From NCBI GenBank assembly GCA_035578155.1, contig JAPWDM010000016.1:3219501-3283500 (forward strand): a stretch of DNA of 64,000 nucleotides, read 5' to 3'. The notes below the pieces were generated by a model, which was given only the letters and a program-made list of their open reading frames with translations, ran no database searches and was not told the origin of the DNA. Both the position numbers and the translations under genes were made by a program. The DNA comes from Brachynemurus nebulosus. Taxonomy: Eukaryota; Arthropoda; Insecta; Neuroptera; Myrmeleontidae. Positions 20,710 through 33,236 of this stretch are shown here, one piece after another. Position 1 is the stretch's first letter. Every line of letters starts with the position of its first letter.

Positions 20710-23700
20710 TTATTCGCATAGTGCAAAACTTCTTAATTTCAATGCATTTACTATAAAATAATAGATATCGTTAATTTTTTCTATACTTAACGTATCTAAT
20801 AACACTGCTGTAATGTTTACTGTATTAGCACCGTTAATATGTTTCGCTATATATTGGTTTCTGATGGGATTTAAAATTGGGCATCTATACAAGAAATGTT
20901 CCATTGTTTCATTCTCTTTTAAATTGCAAACCATGCATTCAAATTTTGCATTCCATTTGTAGGTTACTCCTCTCGTACAGATTCTAATGTGTTCTTTGTT
21001 CATAACGCGTAATTGAGAAATAACCCTTTTTTGTCGATAGCTATATTTAGTGACAAATAATCAGGAATCATTGAGAGATTGAAATACTTGTAAGTTAAAT
21101 TATAGCTGGTTTCTAATATTCTACTTTCATCTCTTACGGCAATTTTATTCGCATAGCTTTCGGATATTAAATTTTTTAGTTCTTTGACTATTTGTGGATT
21201 TTGATTTTCCCACACATGATTAAATCCTAACTCATTCAGCATTTTTTTAATTTAAGTGACCCAATTTAGTTTGCCATTGTTATCCGGACTTTTATCTAAC
21301 TCTAGCATTCGCAAATAGCTTATTTTTACCAGTTTTGTATTTGGAGTTGTAAGTAGTTTTATCCACCAATTTAAAATTTGTTTTACTGCCTGTGAACCTA
21401 GGTGTAATCTTTGAGTTTCTGATCTTATCAGGTAATGTGGTGTGTTTCGCGGTAGATTCATAAGAGTTTTAAAAAATGTGCTCTGTACTTTATCTAAATC
21501 TTCCAGATATCTTAGGCTCCATATTTCGGCTCCATATAACAAAGTTGTTACAACTATATTATCTAGCAACCTCAATTTTGTGTCCCAAGATGATGATTGA
21601 GATCTAATTAACGTATCTCGCACCCTACCAATTGCCGAATTAGCCTTTTTAATGGAGTTATTTAAAGCCACTGTAAATAAACTTGTACTTGTGAACGGAA
21701 TTCCCAAATATACAAATCTATTTACTATTTCTATTTGTTGATTTTCAATATAAAATTTATTTAAGTTAACTGCAATTTTCCCCTTCTTCCTAAATACTAG
21801 TATTTTAGTTTTTGAAGTATTAATTTCTAATTTATTACTTTTACAATAGTTTTGAAACAAATTTAAATTCTTTTGTAGGTTTACAGGGGAGTCGGCGAAA
21901 ATTGTACAGTCGTCCGCGTAGAGCAGATGTGTAATATATGTTTGCGAATTTAGACTGATGCCCTTAGCCCCATTCAGTTGAAAATAATTTTCTAAATCGG
22001 AAATAAACAGTATAAACAATAAAGGACTCAAGGAATCACCCTGTAATATACCTCGCGTAGTATGTACATTTAAAACTTTTTCATTATCAATTTCGACTAT
22101 TATCTGAGCATTCGTATATATATCCCTTATTACTGATACTATTTTCCTACTAATACCTAATAATTGCAACTTATTTAGGAGAAAACAATAGTCAACCTTA
22201 TCGAATGTTTTTTTTAGATCGACAAAGCATGTGTAAATTTTTCGTTTAGGTAACCGAATGTGAGATTGTACAAGATTTGTTAAAATAAAAATATTATCTT
22301 GGCAACCCCTTCCTTTTCTGAACCCTCCTTGATTTTCGGGGATGATCTGTGCTTCCTCTGCCCATGTCAACAACCTATTAGCAAAAATCTTAGTATAAAT
22401 TTTAGTAATTGTATTTAATAAGGCAATACCCCTATAATTCTCTGGATCGTTGATGTTACCCTTTTTGTATAACATTTTTAATTTTGATTTAGTCCATTCT
22501 TCTTCACACTTCTCGTGTTCAAAAGCCGTATTCAACATTTTTAATAGATACGTTTCAGCAACTGGTGGCAGGTTCTTTAAAAAGTCATTCGTTACAGCAT
22601 CTGGACCGGGCGCTTTACTTCCTTTAATTTGTTTTAATACAACCTGAAGTTCTTCCAGGGAAATTTTCATATTTAAATACGGGTGCAGAGCATCTAAAAA
22701 AGATAATTCGTTTATAATTATAGGCGGGTATAAAGCTTTAAAGTATTGATCCCATATATCTACAGATATAGGGTTTGAACCCATTAATGGGCTTTTAAAC
22801 CTAAATTGTTTAAGAGCTCCCCAAAATTCCTTACTGTCTCGCGCGTTAATTAATTTTTCTTTAACATTATTGAAAAATTCCTTTTTCTTATTTTTTAACG
22901 TATTTTTATATTTTTGTTTATGTTCAATGTATAAATCCATTTCTGTTTGAGAAAAGTCATTTCTTTTCGCTGCTTTGTAGTAATTTTTTAACTTTACCTT
23001 CATTTGTTTACATTCATCATCGTACCATACTTTATTATTATTTTTTAATACCTCTCCCGGGCTAGTATTGATTATTGTTTTATTTTGACACATTCCAAGT
23101 TCAGTGGCCACACTTACGATATTTCCAATAAAATTTTTATACATTTGTGTCGTTGAGTCGGACACTACCCACTGAGATTCTTTAAGTGAGACAGAATATG
23201 ACGAGCTTTTGCTTTCATCCCACTTCAACAAATTTATATTTTTGTATTTACGTTTATTTTTACATTTTTTAATACTTAGCACAGTACTATCTATAACCAG
23301 CATACAGGGTAAATGGTCTGACGTTAAAACAAAATCTAAAACTTTAAAATCTACCACTTCAACCAACGCCAAATCATTTCCCCATATGAGATCCGGTGTA
23401 CTATTGCCATTTTTGCTTAAAAAAGTAAATTGTCCTGTAGGATCTGAATAAGTTCTACCGTTAATTACATAAAAATTACAATTTTCTAAGTATTCGTTCA
23501 AAATTCTGCCCCTAGAATTAACAGTATCTTGCGAACTTCTGATTTGATTTAATTTGTTGTTTTCAAAAATCTCGTCACATTCTTGTCCCAGTGAGCCGAT
23601 TCTACAATTCATATCTCCAGCTATAAAGATTGGAGTACCTGAAAAATTTATATTTATTGAGGTTATTAGACCATCAAGCAGGTCAATTACAATATTTATA

Positions 23701-26003
23701 TCTTGACTAGGTTTAAAATATACAAAAATCAAAATGAAATTTAAATCTGTTAATTTTATATTAACTGCAATCCACAAAGGGCATAGCCGGGTAAGATAGG
23801 GAAAACGGCCCTTGACGCAAAATTGATTGTTTTTATAGGAAATAATACTTCTTAGCCCCAGATACATTCCTGCCAAATTTCAACCCTCCGAGGCTAATAG
23901 TTTATGAATACACAAACAGACAAAAATTTTCAAAAAAAATTTTTTTTGACGAAATTACTGAGCCGATTTATTTGAGTTTAATATATATTGTGTACCAACC
24001 TTAGGCGAAATAATAAAAAAAAAATTAACGTTATATCTCTTTATTATACTAATTTTTTAAAATTTTTAAATTTAAGAAAATTTTTTTTTTGGCACTTAGG
24101 TGTTAGCGACACCCACCTTTTTTTGTTCAATAATTTGTCTCTTAGTACTCTATAACATATATTTTTGTGGAAAAATTCTAGTTGGTAGAATATAGTAATA
24201 TTCCAATACAAATGCATGCCATGTTCGGTACTACATATATTACTTATGTATAAAAAGGACCATAAAGTAAAGCATCTGCCTTATTTCTAAAACACAGTAG
24301 AACTCTAAGCAGTGCAATAAAATGTTCTTTTCCCCCCTGAGTTGCAGTTCTTGGAGTTCCTGTGACGGTCTAAAAAATATATATATTTTGAGCTGCTATA
24401 AAAAATATGTTTTAACTTGCTAAAAAATAATTTTCAAGGTTAATTTTACCATGAATCTGAATATTTGAATGAAATCAATAAAATTATCTCAGCATTCTTA
24501 CTAATTAAAATTATATCTAACTCAACAAAAATTATAAGTTTTAGGAACTTTATTCAAATAAAGATACTAATAATAACAATAATACGTCTTAAATGTTATA
24601 TTGCTTTAATAATAATAAACATTAACTTAATAAAATGGAACAAAAAACTTCAACAATGTATAGTAATAACAACAATCCGGCTAAAACCTGTTGTAGTTAT
24701 TACATGTACATATAACTAACTTGAAGAAAATAGTGTACAATTGTACGCAATATGTAGCTCGTCCCTCTCACTTGATGTTTTTGTTGCACTTCTTAAGGAG
24801 GTGCAGAAAGTGAATTTTTTCTGTAATAAAATTACATACGTTCATAACTACGATAAACAAGCTTAGACAAACGTCTAGCTTTATCTGCCGTCTGTCTTAT
24901 TTTGTTAACACGATGACGGGTCATGGGGAATTATAACGAAATGACCAATTGATATACTATTTTGACAGCTAATCAACTTTGTATGAAATTGTTGACATCG
25001 TAAGACGTGGTGTATGAGCTAACAAAGTTTCACTTGACGTCTTACAAAGGAAAAAACTCTAACAAAAGAAAAATCAATGTCTATTTTGTTTTATTGATAA
25101 AAAAAGACAAACAGTAGATAATGTTGGACTTTTGTAAATTTAAACTAGTTTATCGTAGTTATGAACGTATGTAATTATATTATTTTAGAAATAGGGTAGA
25201 TATTTTACTTTATAGTTCTTTTTATACATAAGTAATATATGTAGTACCGAACATGGCATGCATTTGTATTGAAATATTACTATGTTCTACCAACTAAAAT
25301 TTTTCCATAAAAATATATGTTATAGAGTACTAAGAGACAAATTATTGAACAAAAAATGGTGGGTGTCGCTAACGCCTAAGTGTCAAAAAAAAATTTTCTT
25401 AAATTTAAAAATTTAAAAAAATTAGTATAATAAAGGGATATAACGTTAATTTTTTTTCCATTACTTCGTCTAAGGTGGGTACACAATATATATTAAACTC
25501 AAATAAATAGGTTCAGTAATTTCGTCAAAAAAAATTTTTTTTGAAAATTTTTGTCTGTTTGTGTATTCATAAACTATTAGCCTCGGAGGGTTGAAATTTG
25601 GCAGGAATATATCTGGGGCTAAGAAGTATTATTTCCTATAAAAACAATCAATTTTGCGTCAAGGGCCGTTTTCCCTATCTTACCCGGCTATGCCCTTTGA
25701 ATATTCAATTAATTGGCTATTTATATGTTTATCTATAAGCAAGGCTAACCCTCCACTAGCTCTTCCCATTTGTTTTTCTTTTACTGCATGTACTTCATAA
25801 CAATGATATTTTTCTATAAACTGAAATTTATTAACCAAATTTTTGCACAACCATGTTTCACTCAACCCAATTAGACTGGATTTCCTTAATTGTAACTGTT
25901 GCCTAAAATCTAAATTTAAAAAGTTATTTATCCCATTGCAATTCCAAAATATGCATTTTAACTTATCTTCTAATCCAGTGTCCGAAATCCCGAAATTTCT
26001 CAT
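20710..26003 (-). pseudogene. LINE-2 ORF2: endonuclease-reverse transcriptase, interrupted
   Basis: ATG near 26001-26003; the endonuclease begins KLKCIFWNCNGINNF and includes SETWL, then is split by the fold-back element. It resumes at 23775 (LWIAVNIK) with FIAGDMNCRIG and SDHLP; the RT has GFRKGRGCQDN, QGDSLSPLLF and LLYADDCT at about 21935-21910. An in-frame TAA replaces a Gln codon of the sister LINE at 21252-21254, and a frameshift lies near 21030. The C-terminus (20710-21003) carries CMVC...HFLYRC and ends RSFALCE. The apparent start of the 874-codon frame at 23876 is inside the fold-back arm and is not genuine. Confidence 0.85.
23776..25698. mobile_element. Fold-back DNA element (FB1) with ~495-bp inverted arms
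   Basis: Left arm 23776-24270 is the reverse complement of right arm about 25203-25698 with few differences. The ends read AAAGGGCATAGCCGGG and its complement. The 930-bp middle has no protein gene but holds a further inverted pair (about 24829-24860 with 25148-25178). It interrupts the endonuclease of LINE-2, so it is younger than that LINE. No clear target duplication was found. Superfamily not recognised. Confidence 0.85.
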
Positions 26004-26818
26004 TGATTGCTACTGTGTTGATGGTGATTTAGCATTAACATTCTGTGAAGCTTGTACGTCATTTGTATTTCCAATTGAACTTGCACGTGGTCTTAAATAT
26101 TTCTCAAGTGTTGCTGGCTTCTTTGATTCATTTTGGGTCATTTGGTTCAATTTTTTTGAAACTTGTTTACACATTTCATGTTCTACAGTTTCTTGATCTT
26201 CCGATAGTGATCTTTTTTCACATTGTAATGTTTTTTGAGTGTATCTAAGTCTATATGTCGGCCATCCACATATAGTTTATCGTATTTAATAATTGATTTC
26301 TTTCCTTCTCTACGTAGTTCTAACATATATGGAACTAATTCCTTTCTTCACTCCCTGGCAGCAGGTGATAAATCATCTGAGAGATAGAATTCAGAATTCT
26401 TTAACATTTTTCGATTAGCTAGAATTTGAGCTTTCACTCGCCACGACAGAAAACCAACAATAATAGGATTTTTTGAGTTATCAGCATTTCTTCCCATTTT
26501 TTTTTAATAAAATCAATGTCATTAATAGTGCAATTAGTATTTAAATTATTATTAAAAAAGGATATGATTTGATCCTCCATAGCTTTTATATCTTGATGAA
26601 TTCTTTTAAAACCATATATTACCAAATTTTTTTTTGCGATTATTTGATTCCAGCAGTTCTATTTTATTTTCTAACAGTTTTATTTTTTCTGTCAGTTCTA
26701 TTTGCACAGATTTAAGTTCATCAAATCTTTTATCTAATTTATCACTTATATTTTGCACATCTTTTCTTAAGTTACCTTTTAAATCTGCGATTGCTTTAAG
26801 TACATCTTCCATTGACAT
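26003..26818 (-). pseudogene. LINE-2 ORF1 (coiled-coil RNA-binding protein), frameshifted
   Basis: Starts MSMEDVLKAIADLKGN with a coiled coil up to about residue 60 (ELTEKIKLLENKIELLE), then continues in another frame with NLVIYGF and an INDIDFIKKKW segment (26434-26625). The C-terminal low-complexity part near 26000-26216 precedes ORF2. Same layout as LINE-1 ORF1. At least one frameshift lies near 26620. Confidence 0.7.
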
Positions 26819-26880
26819 TTTAAACAGTTTTTTTTTCTTTTATAATGACCGAAATATAAATAATTTTTTTTTTTTTAAAA

Positions 26881-27078
26881 AAAGTTTACGTTATTATGTT
26901 ATGTAGGTATTTTTAATATAATTAAGTGAAAAATTAAAATGCAATTGTAAGCATTAATTATTTATGGTTTTATGAATTATAATTATGTTTACCAAGTATT
27001 ATAACTTAATACATATACGAGTGAGATATGGCTATACACACTGCAGTCTAATAGTAAGTGTAATAAGAAATAATAATT
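26881..27078. other. AT-rich, nothing recognised
   Basis: Flank between LINE-2 and an hAT-type MITE. No ORF or repeat is seen. Confidence 0.5.
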
Positions 27079-27488
27079 CAGGGCTGCCAGATTGTATAAT
27101 TGGATACAAAATCTGTATAATTTGGTTGTTTTGTGTACCCTCTTTGTACATATAAGAAACTTTCCTGTATAATTGGATACGAACGCCAAAAATTTAAACT
27201 GAATGCGCTGCACACAGCAGCTACAATTGTTTGTTAATGTAACATCGCGTTAGACCCAAAGAAACTACATAAATATGCCCTTATGTACATTTGAATTTCC
27301 TTTTGTTCTTGCAAAATTGCAAAAATGATTAAATTCATAATTGGAAGTAAGAAAAATCGGCGGCTTATTTATTTTTTCTTTTTTTTTGCTCTCATTGTAC
27401 CGAAAAGTTGTTTTGTATAATAGAAGCCAATTTTGTATAATTTCAGAGACCTGACGGTATAAAACAGAAATTTTTACTGGCAGCCCTG
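27079..27488. mobile_element. hAT-type MITE (CAGGGCTGCCAG ends)
   Basis: Perfect 12-bp terminal inverted repeat CAGGGCTGCCAG/CTGGCAGCCCTG. Subterminal TGTATAATT motifs recur in both halves. The flanks TAATAATT and AATAATAT share AATAAT, consistent with a decayed 8-bp duplication. No transposase; 410 bp. Confidence 0.7.
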
Positions 27489-27527
27489 AATAATATGTCT
27501 GTATATGTTTACTGGGAACATACAATT

Positions 27528-27834
27528 GCTGGCGTTCCAGACGAAAATTTTGTTAGCCTAACGTTAGCTAATGGAGCTTTCACCGTTACAAACCAGAGGG
27601 CACGCATTCAAAAAATTAATATACGTTATATATTAAACAAGAATTTCTAACATGGTGACTGATTATTTTTATTCCATAATTTTTAAATGTGGCTGTACTT
27701 CAGAAATTAAGTATTTATACCGTGAAAAAATATTCAAAGTGCATTAATTTTTGAATGCGTGCCCTCTCGTTTGTAACGGTGAAAGCTCCGTTAGCTAACG
27801 TTAGGCTAACAAAATTTTCGTCTGGAACGCCAGC
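27528..27834. mobile_element. MITE with ~95-bp terminal inverted repeats
   Basis: The ends GCTGGCGTTCCAGACG and its complement extend as near-perfect inverted repeats of about 95 bp, including GTTAGCCTAACGTTAGCTAA and GAGGGCACGCATTC. It is flanked by ATT on both sides (27525-27527, 27835-27837). The centre is about 115 bp and non-coding. Confidence 0.8.
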
Positions 27835-28231
27835 ATTGTTTCGATCCGGAATATAGAGTGCCTAAGGTGCTAACTGAACATAGATAAGGTACGTATTTAG
27901 ACAAAAAGTCACTAAAGTCACTAGAATTGATTAACCTTTTTTTTATAGTAATAGTTTTAGATCACTATTTTTTTAAAATTAACTATTGAACACAGCGTTT
28001 TTAGGTATATTTATTTTTGTTTTTGTTAATTTCACCACGTAACCACTTTTCCAATTTTTTGGCTTTATATTTATACCTTATATTAAAAAAATAATTGATA
28101 ATCTTAAAATACGCGTCCTATCCGATCAAACACAATTGTACCAACATGGAACAAGAATTCAAATGACTGCTGCTGTAATGACAATTCAACTTTTTAAACA
28201 GCTTTTTCAGTTGTCTCTCTATATACCTCTA
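27835..28231. other. No gene seen
   Basis: AT-rich sequence between a MITE and an AT tract, with no supported ORF. Confidence 0.5.
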
Positions 28232-28311
<80 letters not shown>

Positions 28312-28470
28312 CTATTTTCGGGTTCTAGGAATCTTAATACAAATTTCTGTCCTAGTCCTGGACTCAAGTCGCGACATGACAGTGGCCGTAATAGCTGAGT
28401 TTTCAATTCGATAACTCGCTAAAAATTAGTATTATGAATACAATTTTGCTCGTCAGTGGCCTGGCGTTTA
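28232..28470 (+). repeat. (AT)n tract plus flanking repeat, copy a
   Basis: An AT run at 28232-28310 is followed by sequence (TTCTAGGAATC, ACAAATTTCTGT, CATGACAGTGGCCGTAATAG) that resembles the sequence right of the AT tract at 38335-38411. The AT tract is thus part of a dispersed element. Confidence 0.65.
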
Positions 28471-29555
28471 CAGTAGGGTCATTTCATTTCAAATCATCCA
28501 ATAAAAACATAAAATGTCACCCATGACCTCAGATTTAGCTGAAAAATTGTTTTTGTTTGTTTATTTAACCATCCTAATCATCTGTACAAAATTTAAAAAA
28601 ATTATCTCAAATAGTTTTCAAGTTATGAATTTTTGAAATTTAGCAAAATAGGGTTAAAATGATATTTCCGTGGTATCACTTCCGGTGACGTTATTATATT
28701 AAAAAATCTATAACTTCTATAATATTTAACATAATAATTTTTTCATGAAAATGTTCAGAAAAGTCAGGAGATTACAGGAAAAATAAACTTAGTTAATTAT
28801 CACTTCATGTTTCTATGTAATGCTTTGTTAGACTTAAATTTTGAGACATTTTTTAATCGATAAACAAAAAATCTTTAAAAGTGATTATCGACCAAAGGCA
28901 TAGCAGTTACCGTAGTAATTTTTTTTAAAGTTTATCCTAAAGATGTAAACTAAAATAATCTGGAAAAAAATAGTGGTTTTTTACCCGCTAATATTTTTCA
29001 GACACGTCCGACGTCTGGAAGCTCAAAAAACGAGCTTTTTGGAATAATTTCCCAAGATTCAAAATTTTTGTTTACACCATTGGAAAGAGGAGAAAAAATT
29101 ACATAAAAAAGGTCTTTAAACTATTATTCTATGTCAACTAGTTTCCAAGAAAAACTAACTTTTTTAAATGGTCGCCGTATATACCACTGTCGCAGCATCC
29201 TGCATAACATAGTGAATTTCCATTTATAAAAATTAGTTTTTCTTGGAAACTAGTTGACATAGAACAATAGTTTAAAGACCTCTTTTATGTAATTTTTGCT
29301 CCTCTTTCCAATGGTGTAAACAAAAATTTTGAATTTTGGGAAATTATTCCAAAAAGCTCGTTTTTTGAGCTTCCAAACGTCGGACGTGTCTGAAAAATAT
29401 TAGCGGGTAAAAAACCATTATTTTTTTCCAGATTATTTTAGTTTGAATGAATGAATGAATGAATGAAAGAGTAGGGTGTGAGCCCCATGAGGGGTCCACT
29501 GCACGTAGGCCACTTAGTTGGACCCTTTGTGCCCCCTTAAACTAAGAGGGAAAAA

Positions 29556-32500
29556 TCAAATGAAGTCAAGCCCCTTGATAAAGGAAAGCAAGCACTTCAC
29601 ATTGATCTCCCTGATAAGTTCCGGGGTCAGGTGACTGAACCCCAGATGTCGATGCCTTAACCGCGACAGTGCATCACAGTTGCACAAGATATGGTAGGAG
29701 GACTCCTCCTCCCCGCCACATTTCCTGCAGGTTGCGTCTGTGCATAAGCCCAGTACCTGCAGATGTCTCCTGAGCGTATTGTGGCCCGTTAGGAGACCAA
29801 CAACCTTTCGGAGCTGTCCCCTCTCGAGCGACAGAAGCACTTTAGTGAGCGATTCGCACGGCCCAGTTATAAAGTCATGAGCCTGCCTAGCTCCTCTATA
29901 AGTTTCCCAAAGAGAACCGTGTCGATCCTGCACCCATTTGTGGACACAGCATCTTATTCTCTGGGTAGAAATCCCCAGCACAGGTTCAGGCCCCACGTAC
30001 GAGGTGTTGGAGCCTGCTCTGGCCAGTTTATCAGCTGCTTCATTCCCTTCAATACGCCGATGTCCTGGAACCCAGTAGAGACTCACTTGGTACCGAGATG
30101 CGAGATTATCCAACATCCTCTGGCACTCCCACACCAGCTTAGATGTTGTTTTGGCATTTCTCAATGCCTTTAGGGCTGCCTGGCTGTCCGAATAAATGTT
30201 AATATGCCCTTGTATTCCAGACAGCTCCCATATATGTTCTGCGCAGGCCAAGATAGCGAAGACCTCAGCCTGGAAAACTGTTACGTAAGAACCTAGAGGT
30301 AGTGAAAGCCTGGTTCTGGGCCCATACACTCCGGCGCCTGTACCTGAGTCCATCTTAGACCCATCCGTATACCAGATGAGCCCTTTGATAGCTCTCGAGA
30401 TCTCCGAATCAGGCATCCACTCTTCTCTAGAAGGTATAATCACATTGTACTTCGGTTCTAAATTGTACAAAGGCCTCATAAGATCCGGTGGCATTTTTGC
30501 CATGGGTACGGATCTCTGAAGCTCCCCCAATATAGCCGAGTGTCCTTTCCCAGGATGTTTAAATGACCATCCTCCCATACTCCAGAGTCTATACGCTGTC
30601 ATCCTCGCCTCTCCTTGAATAAAAAGTTCCAAGGGAGGCAAGCCCAGTAGCACCTCTAGGGCGCTCAAGGGAATGGTACGTATAGACCCCGTTATTCCTA
30701 AACAAGCCAGTCTTTGAATTTTGTTTAGTTTTGTTCTGGCGGTGCTAGGCTCAGTACCAGGCCACCACACCACGGAAGCAAAGATGATAGAAGGCCTTAT
30801 GACCGCCGTGTAGAGCCACCGTACCATCTTAGGTCTTAGGCCCCACTTGGCTCCAAAGGTTCTTCTACAGGCCCATAGCATGCTATTAGCCTTTGTCACC
30901 TTGTTATTTATGTGCTCCTTCCAGGTCAACCGGCAATCAAGAGTAACTCCCAAATACTTGATTGACTCTGTTTCTTGGAGCTTCTTTCCAAAGAAGAAAG
31001 GCTGAAAGAACCCTTCCAAATTCCTTCTTCTTGTGAACACTATACACTCGGTTTTGTCAGGGTTCACTTACAAATCCACCTCGTGACACCATTTCTCTAC
31101 AGAGTATAGAGCCCTTTCCATTAAGCTCGAAACTGTGTTAGCAACTTTACCGATACATACAAGGCAGATGTCATCAGCATAGCTTTGTGCATAAATACCA
31201 CTCTGGTTAAGTCTAACCAACAATTCGTCGACAACTAGACACCAGAGCAGCGGAGACAGGACGCCTCCCTGCGGACAGCCCCTAGGCACGGTGAATCTCA
31301 CAGAAATCTCACTGAGACTCACCTCCGCTCTACGGCCCTCCAAGGAAGCGCAGATCCATTTCACTATAGTTGGATTAACTCCATGCCGTTCTAGCCCATC
31401 CTTAATTGACACCAATGAAGTGAAGTTAAACGCTCCCTCGATGTCCAGAAAGGTAGCCATGGCGATCTCCTTATCGTCCAGACTCTTCTCTACACGTTCA
31501 ACGAGCTGATGAAGAGCTGTCTCTACAGACTTCCCCGCCTGATAGGCGTGTTGATTTGGGTGTAAAGGTCTAAGAGGTAGAGCCTTATCCCTAATATATC
31601 TATCCACTAGTCTCTCCAGTGTTTTCAACACGAAGAAAGTTAGACTGATGGGACGATAGTCCTTAGGTGTGGAGTATGTACCCCTACCTGGTTTAGGTAT
31701 AAATACCACTCTGGCCACCTTCCACGACGGATGTACGTAGCCGGTTGCCAGACTGGATCTAAAAATGCGAATCAGGTGCGGCACTAGAAGTTCTCGACCC
31801 TGCTGTAACAACGCCGGAAATATTCCGTCCCGCCCTGGACTTTTATACGGAGCGAATGTATTAATCGCCCAATTGATCTTTTGAGAGCTGACAATCTCCG
31901 CTGCTGCTAGCCAGTCAACTCTCTTTGGCCGGCCCGCTTGAGCGTCAACCGTCAGCTCATTCACCAGTTCTGAACCGGGAAAATGAGTTCTGCGTAAGAG
32001 ATCCAATGACTCACCCACGGATCCTGTGGTTTCCCCGGATGGAGATTCCAAAGTAGTGAGATGAACCTTAGGATCTCCTGACAGAATCTTATGCAGCCTG
32101 GCCGTTACAGGCTCACTATTGATTGACTGACAGAAAGACCTCCATGAGTTCCTCGAGGCCTTACTTATCTCTTTTTTATACCTTCGCTGAGCCTCCTTAT
32201 GAAGTTCCCAGCTTTCAGTATCATTTTTAACCCTAGCTCTATTAAAAAGCCGCCTTGTCTTTTTTCTTAGGGATTCCAAATTGGAATTCCACCGAAACTT
32301 TTTATTTCCTGCCCTGCTGACTGTTAGAGGACAGTTTTCCTCGTATGAGGATACCAGAGCTTCGTTTAGCATGTCGATGCCCAGTTGTAGATCCTCCGTT
32401 AGTCTCATGTTGAACTTTGCAAATTGCATACTCTGCAATCTACCTTCAAGAGACACTCGAAAAGAATCCCAATTGGTTCTCTTCGGGTCCCTATAGCGGT

Positions 32501-33184
32501 CTTCCTGCAGGCACCCAGTTACAGTGAACATGATATGTCTATGGTCTGATAAAGAGAGCTCAGTTGATACCCTCCAATCCTTAATTCTACCTAGTAATCC
32601 CAAGGATCCTAGAGTGATATCTATGACCTCCTGCCTTCTGTTGTTACAGAAGGTAGGGTCACTACCGACATTCAGAATTTCCAATTCCGTTGTGCTTAAA
32701 TATTCCAGCAGAGCCTCTCCCCGTGTGTTAGTATCGGTGCTTCCCCATACTCTGTGGTGTGAATTGGCGTCGCAACCGACTATTAGGTCGAAACCCCGCT
32801 GTCTACAGTATATGACTAAGTCCTCAAACTCCTTAGATGGAGGAAGGCTTTGCACATCATAAGGAAAGTACGCCGAGCAAAAGACTTCTCAGCATTCCCC
32901 TCCCTATATCTTACCAAAATGGCCACAAGATCTCCCTTCAGGAAACCTGGTAGCGCTGTGGCAGTTTTATCTCTCACTAAGATGCACGCCCTAGGCCTCA
33001 CCGATGCACTGTCTCTATGCAAGGTGAAGCCTGGGATATTCAATCCCATAATACGGCCATTACGCACCCGTGGCTCTTGTATCAGGGCGATTGCGCACCG
33101 GCCCACTATGATCCTCTGTGTGAGTACCTTAGATGCCGCGATACAATGCTGTAAGTTAATCTGTATGGCTTTTATCGGAGCCAT
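29556..33184 (-). pseudogene. I/LOA-type LINE ORF2: endonuclease, RT, RNase H (two lesions)
   Basis: ATG at 33182-33184, 52 bp after ORF1. The endonuclease starts IKAIQINLQHC and continues with GCDANSHH and LSDHRH. A frameshift lies near 32855. The RT has YRPISLTFFVLKTLER, QGGVLSPLLW and YADD at about 31168. One in-frame TAA at 31068-31070 separates RT from the C-terminal half. RNase H follows (WYTDGSK, AEVFAIL, IYSDSQAAL, WVPGH..GNEAAD), then a CRKCGG..H.LCNC knuckle near 29700. The domain order is that of I, LOA and related clades. Otherwise complete, to the stop at 29556. Confidence 0.9.
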
Positions 33185-33236
33185 CTTGATGAAATAGTAT
33201 AAATAAAAGTTATAAGCAGAAGAACACTTACCTCGC

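Larger units (their letters stand above)
20491..26880 (-). mobile_element. LINE-2 of this window: APE-type non-LTR retrotransposon, minus strand
   Basis: It contains a full set of parts in 5'-3' order on the minus strand: ORF1 (26818 to about 26003), ORF2 endonuclease (26003-25699 and 23775 to about 23000), RT, C-terminal knuckle (to 20710), 3' UTR and TTA tail. It is the same family as the LINE at 4191-8668. Interrupted by a 1.9 kb fold-back element at 23776-25698. The exact 5' end is not defined. Confidence 0.8.
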
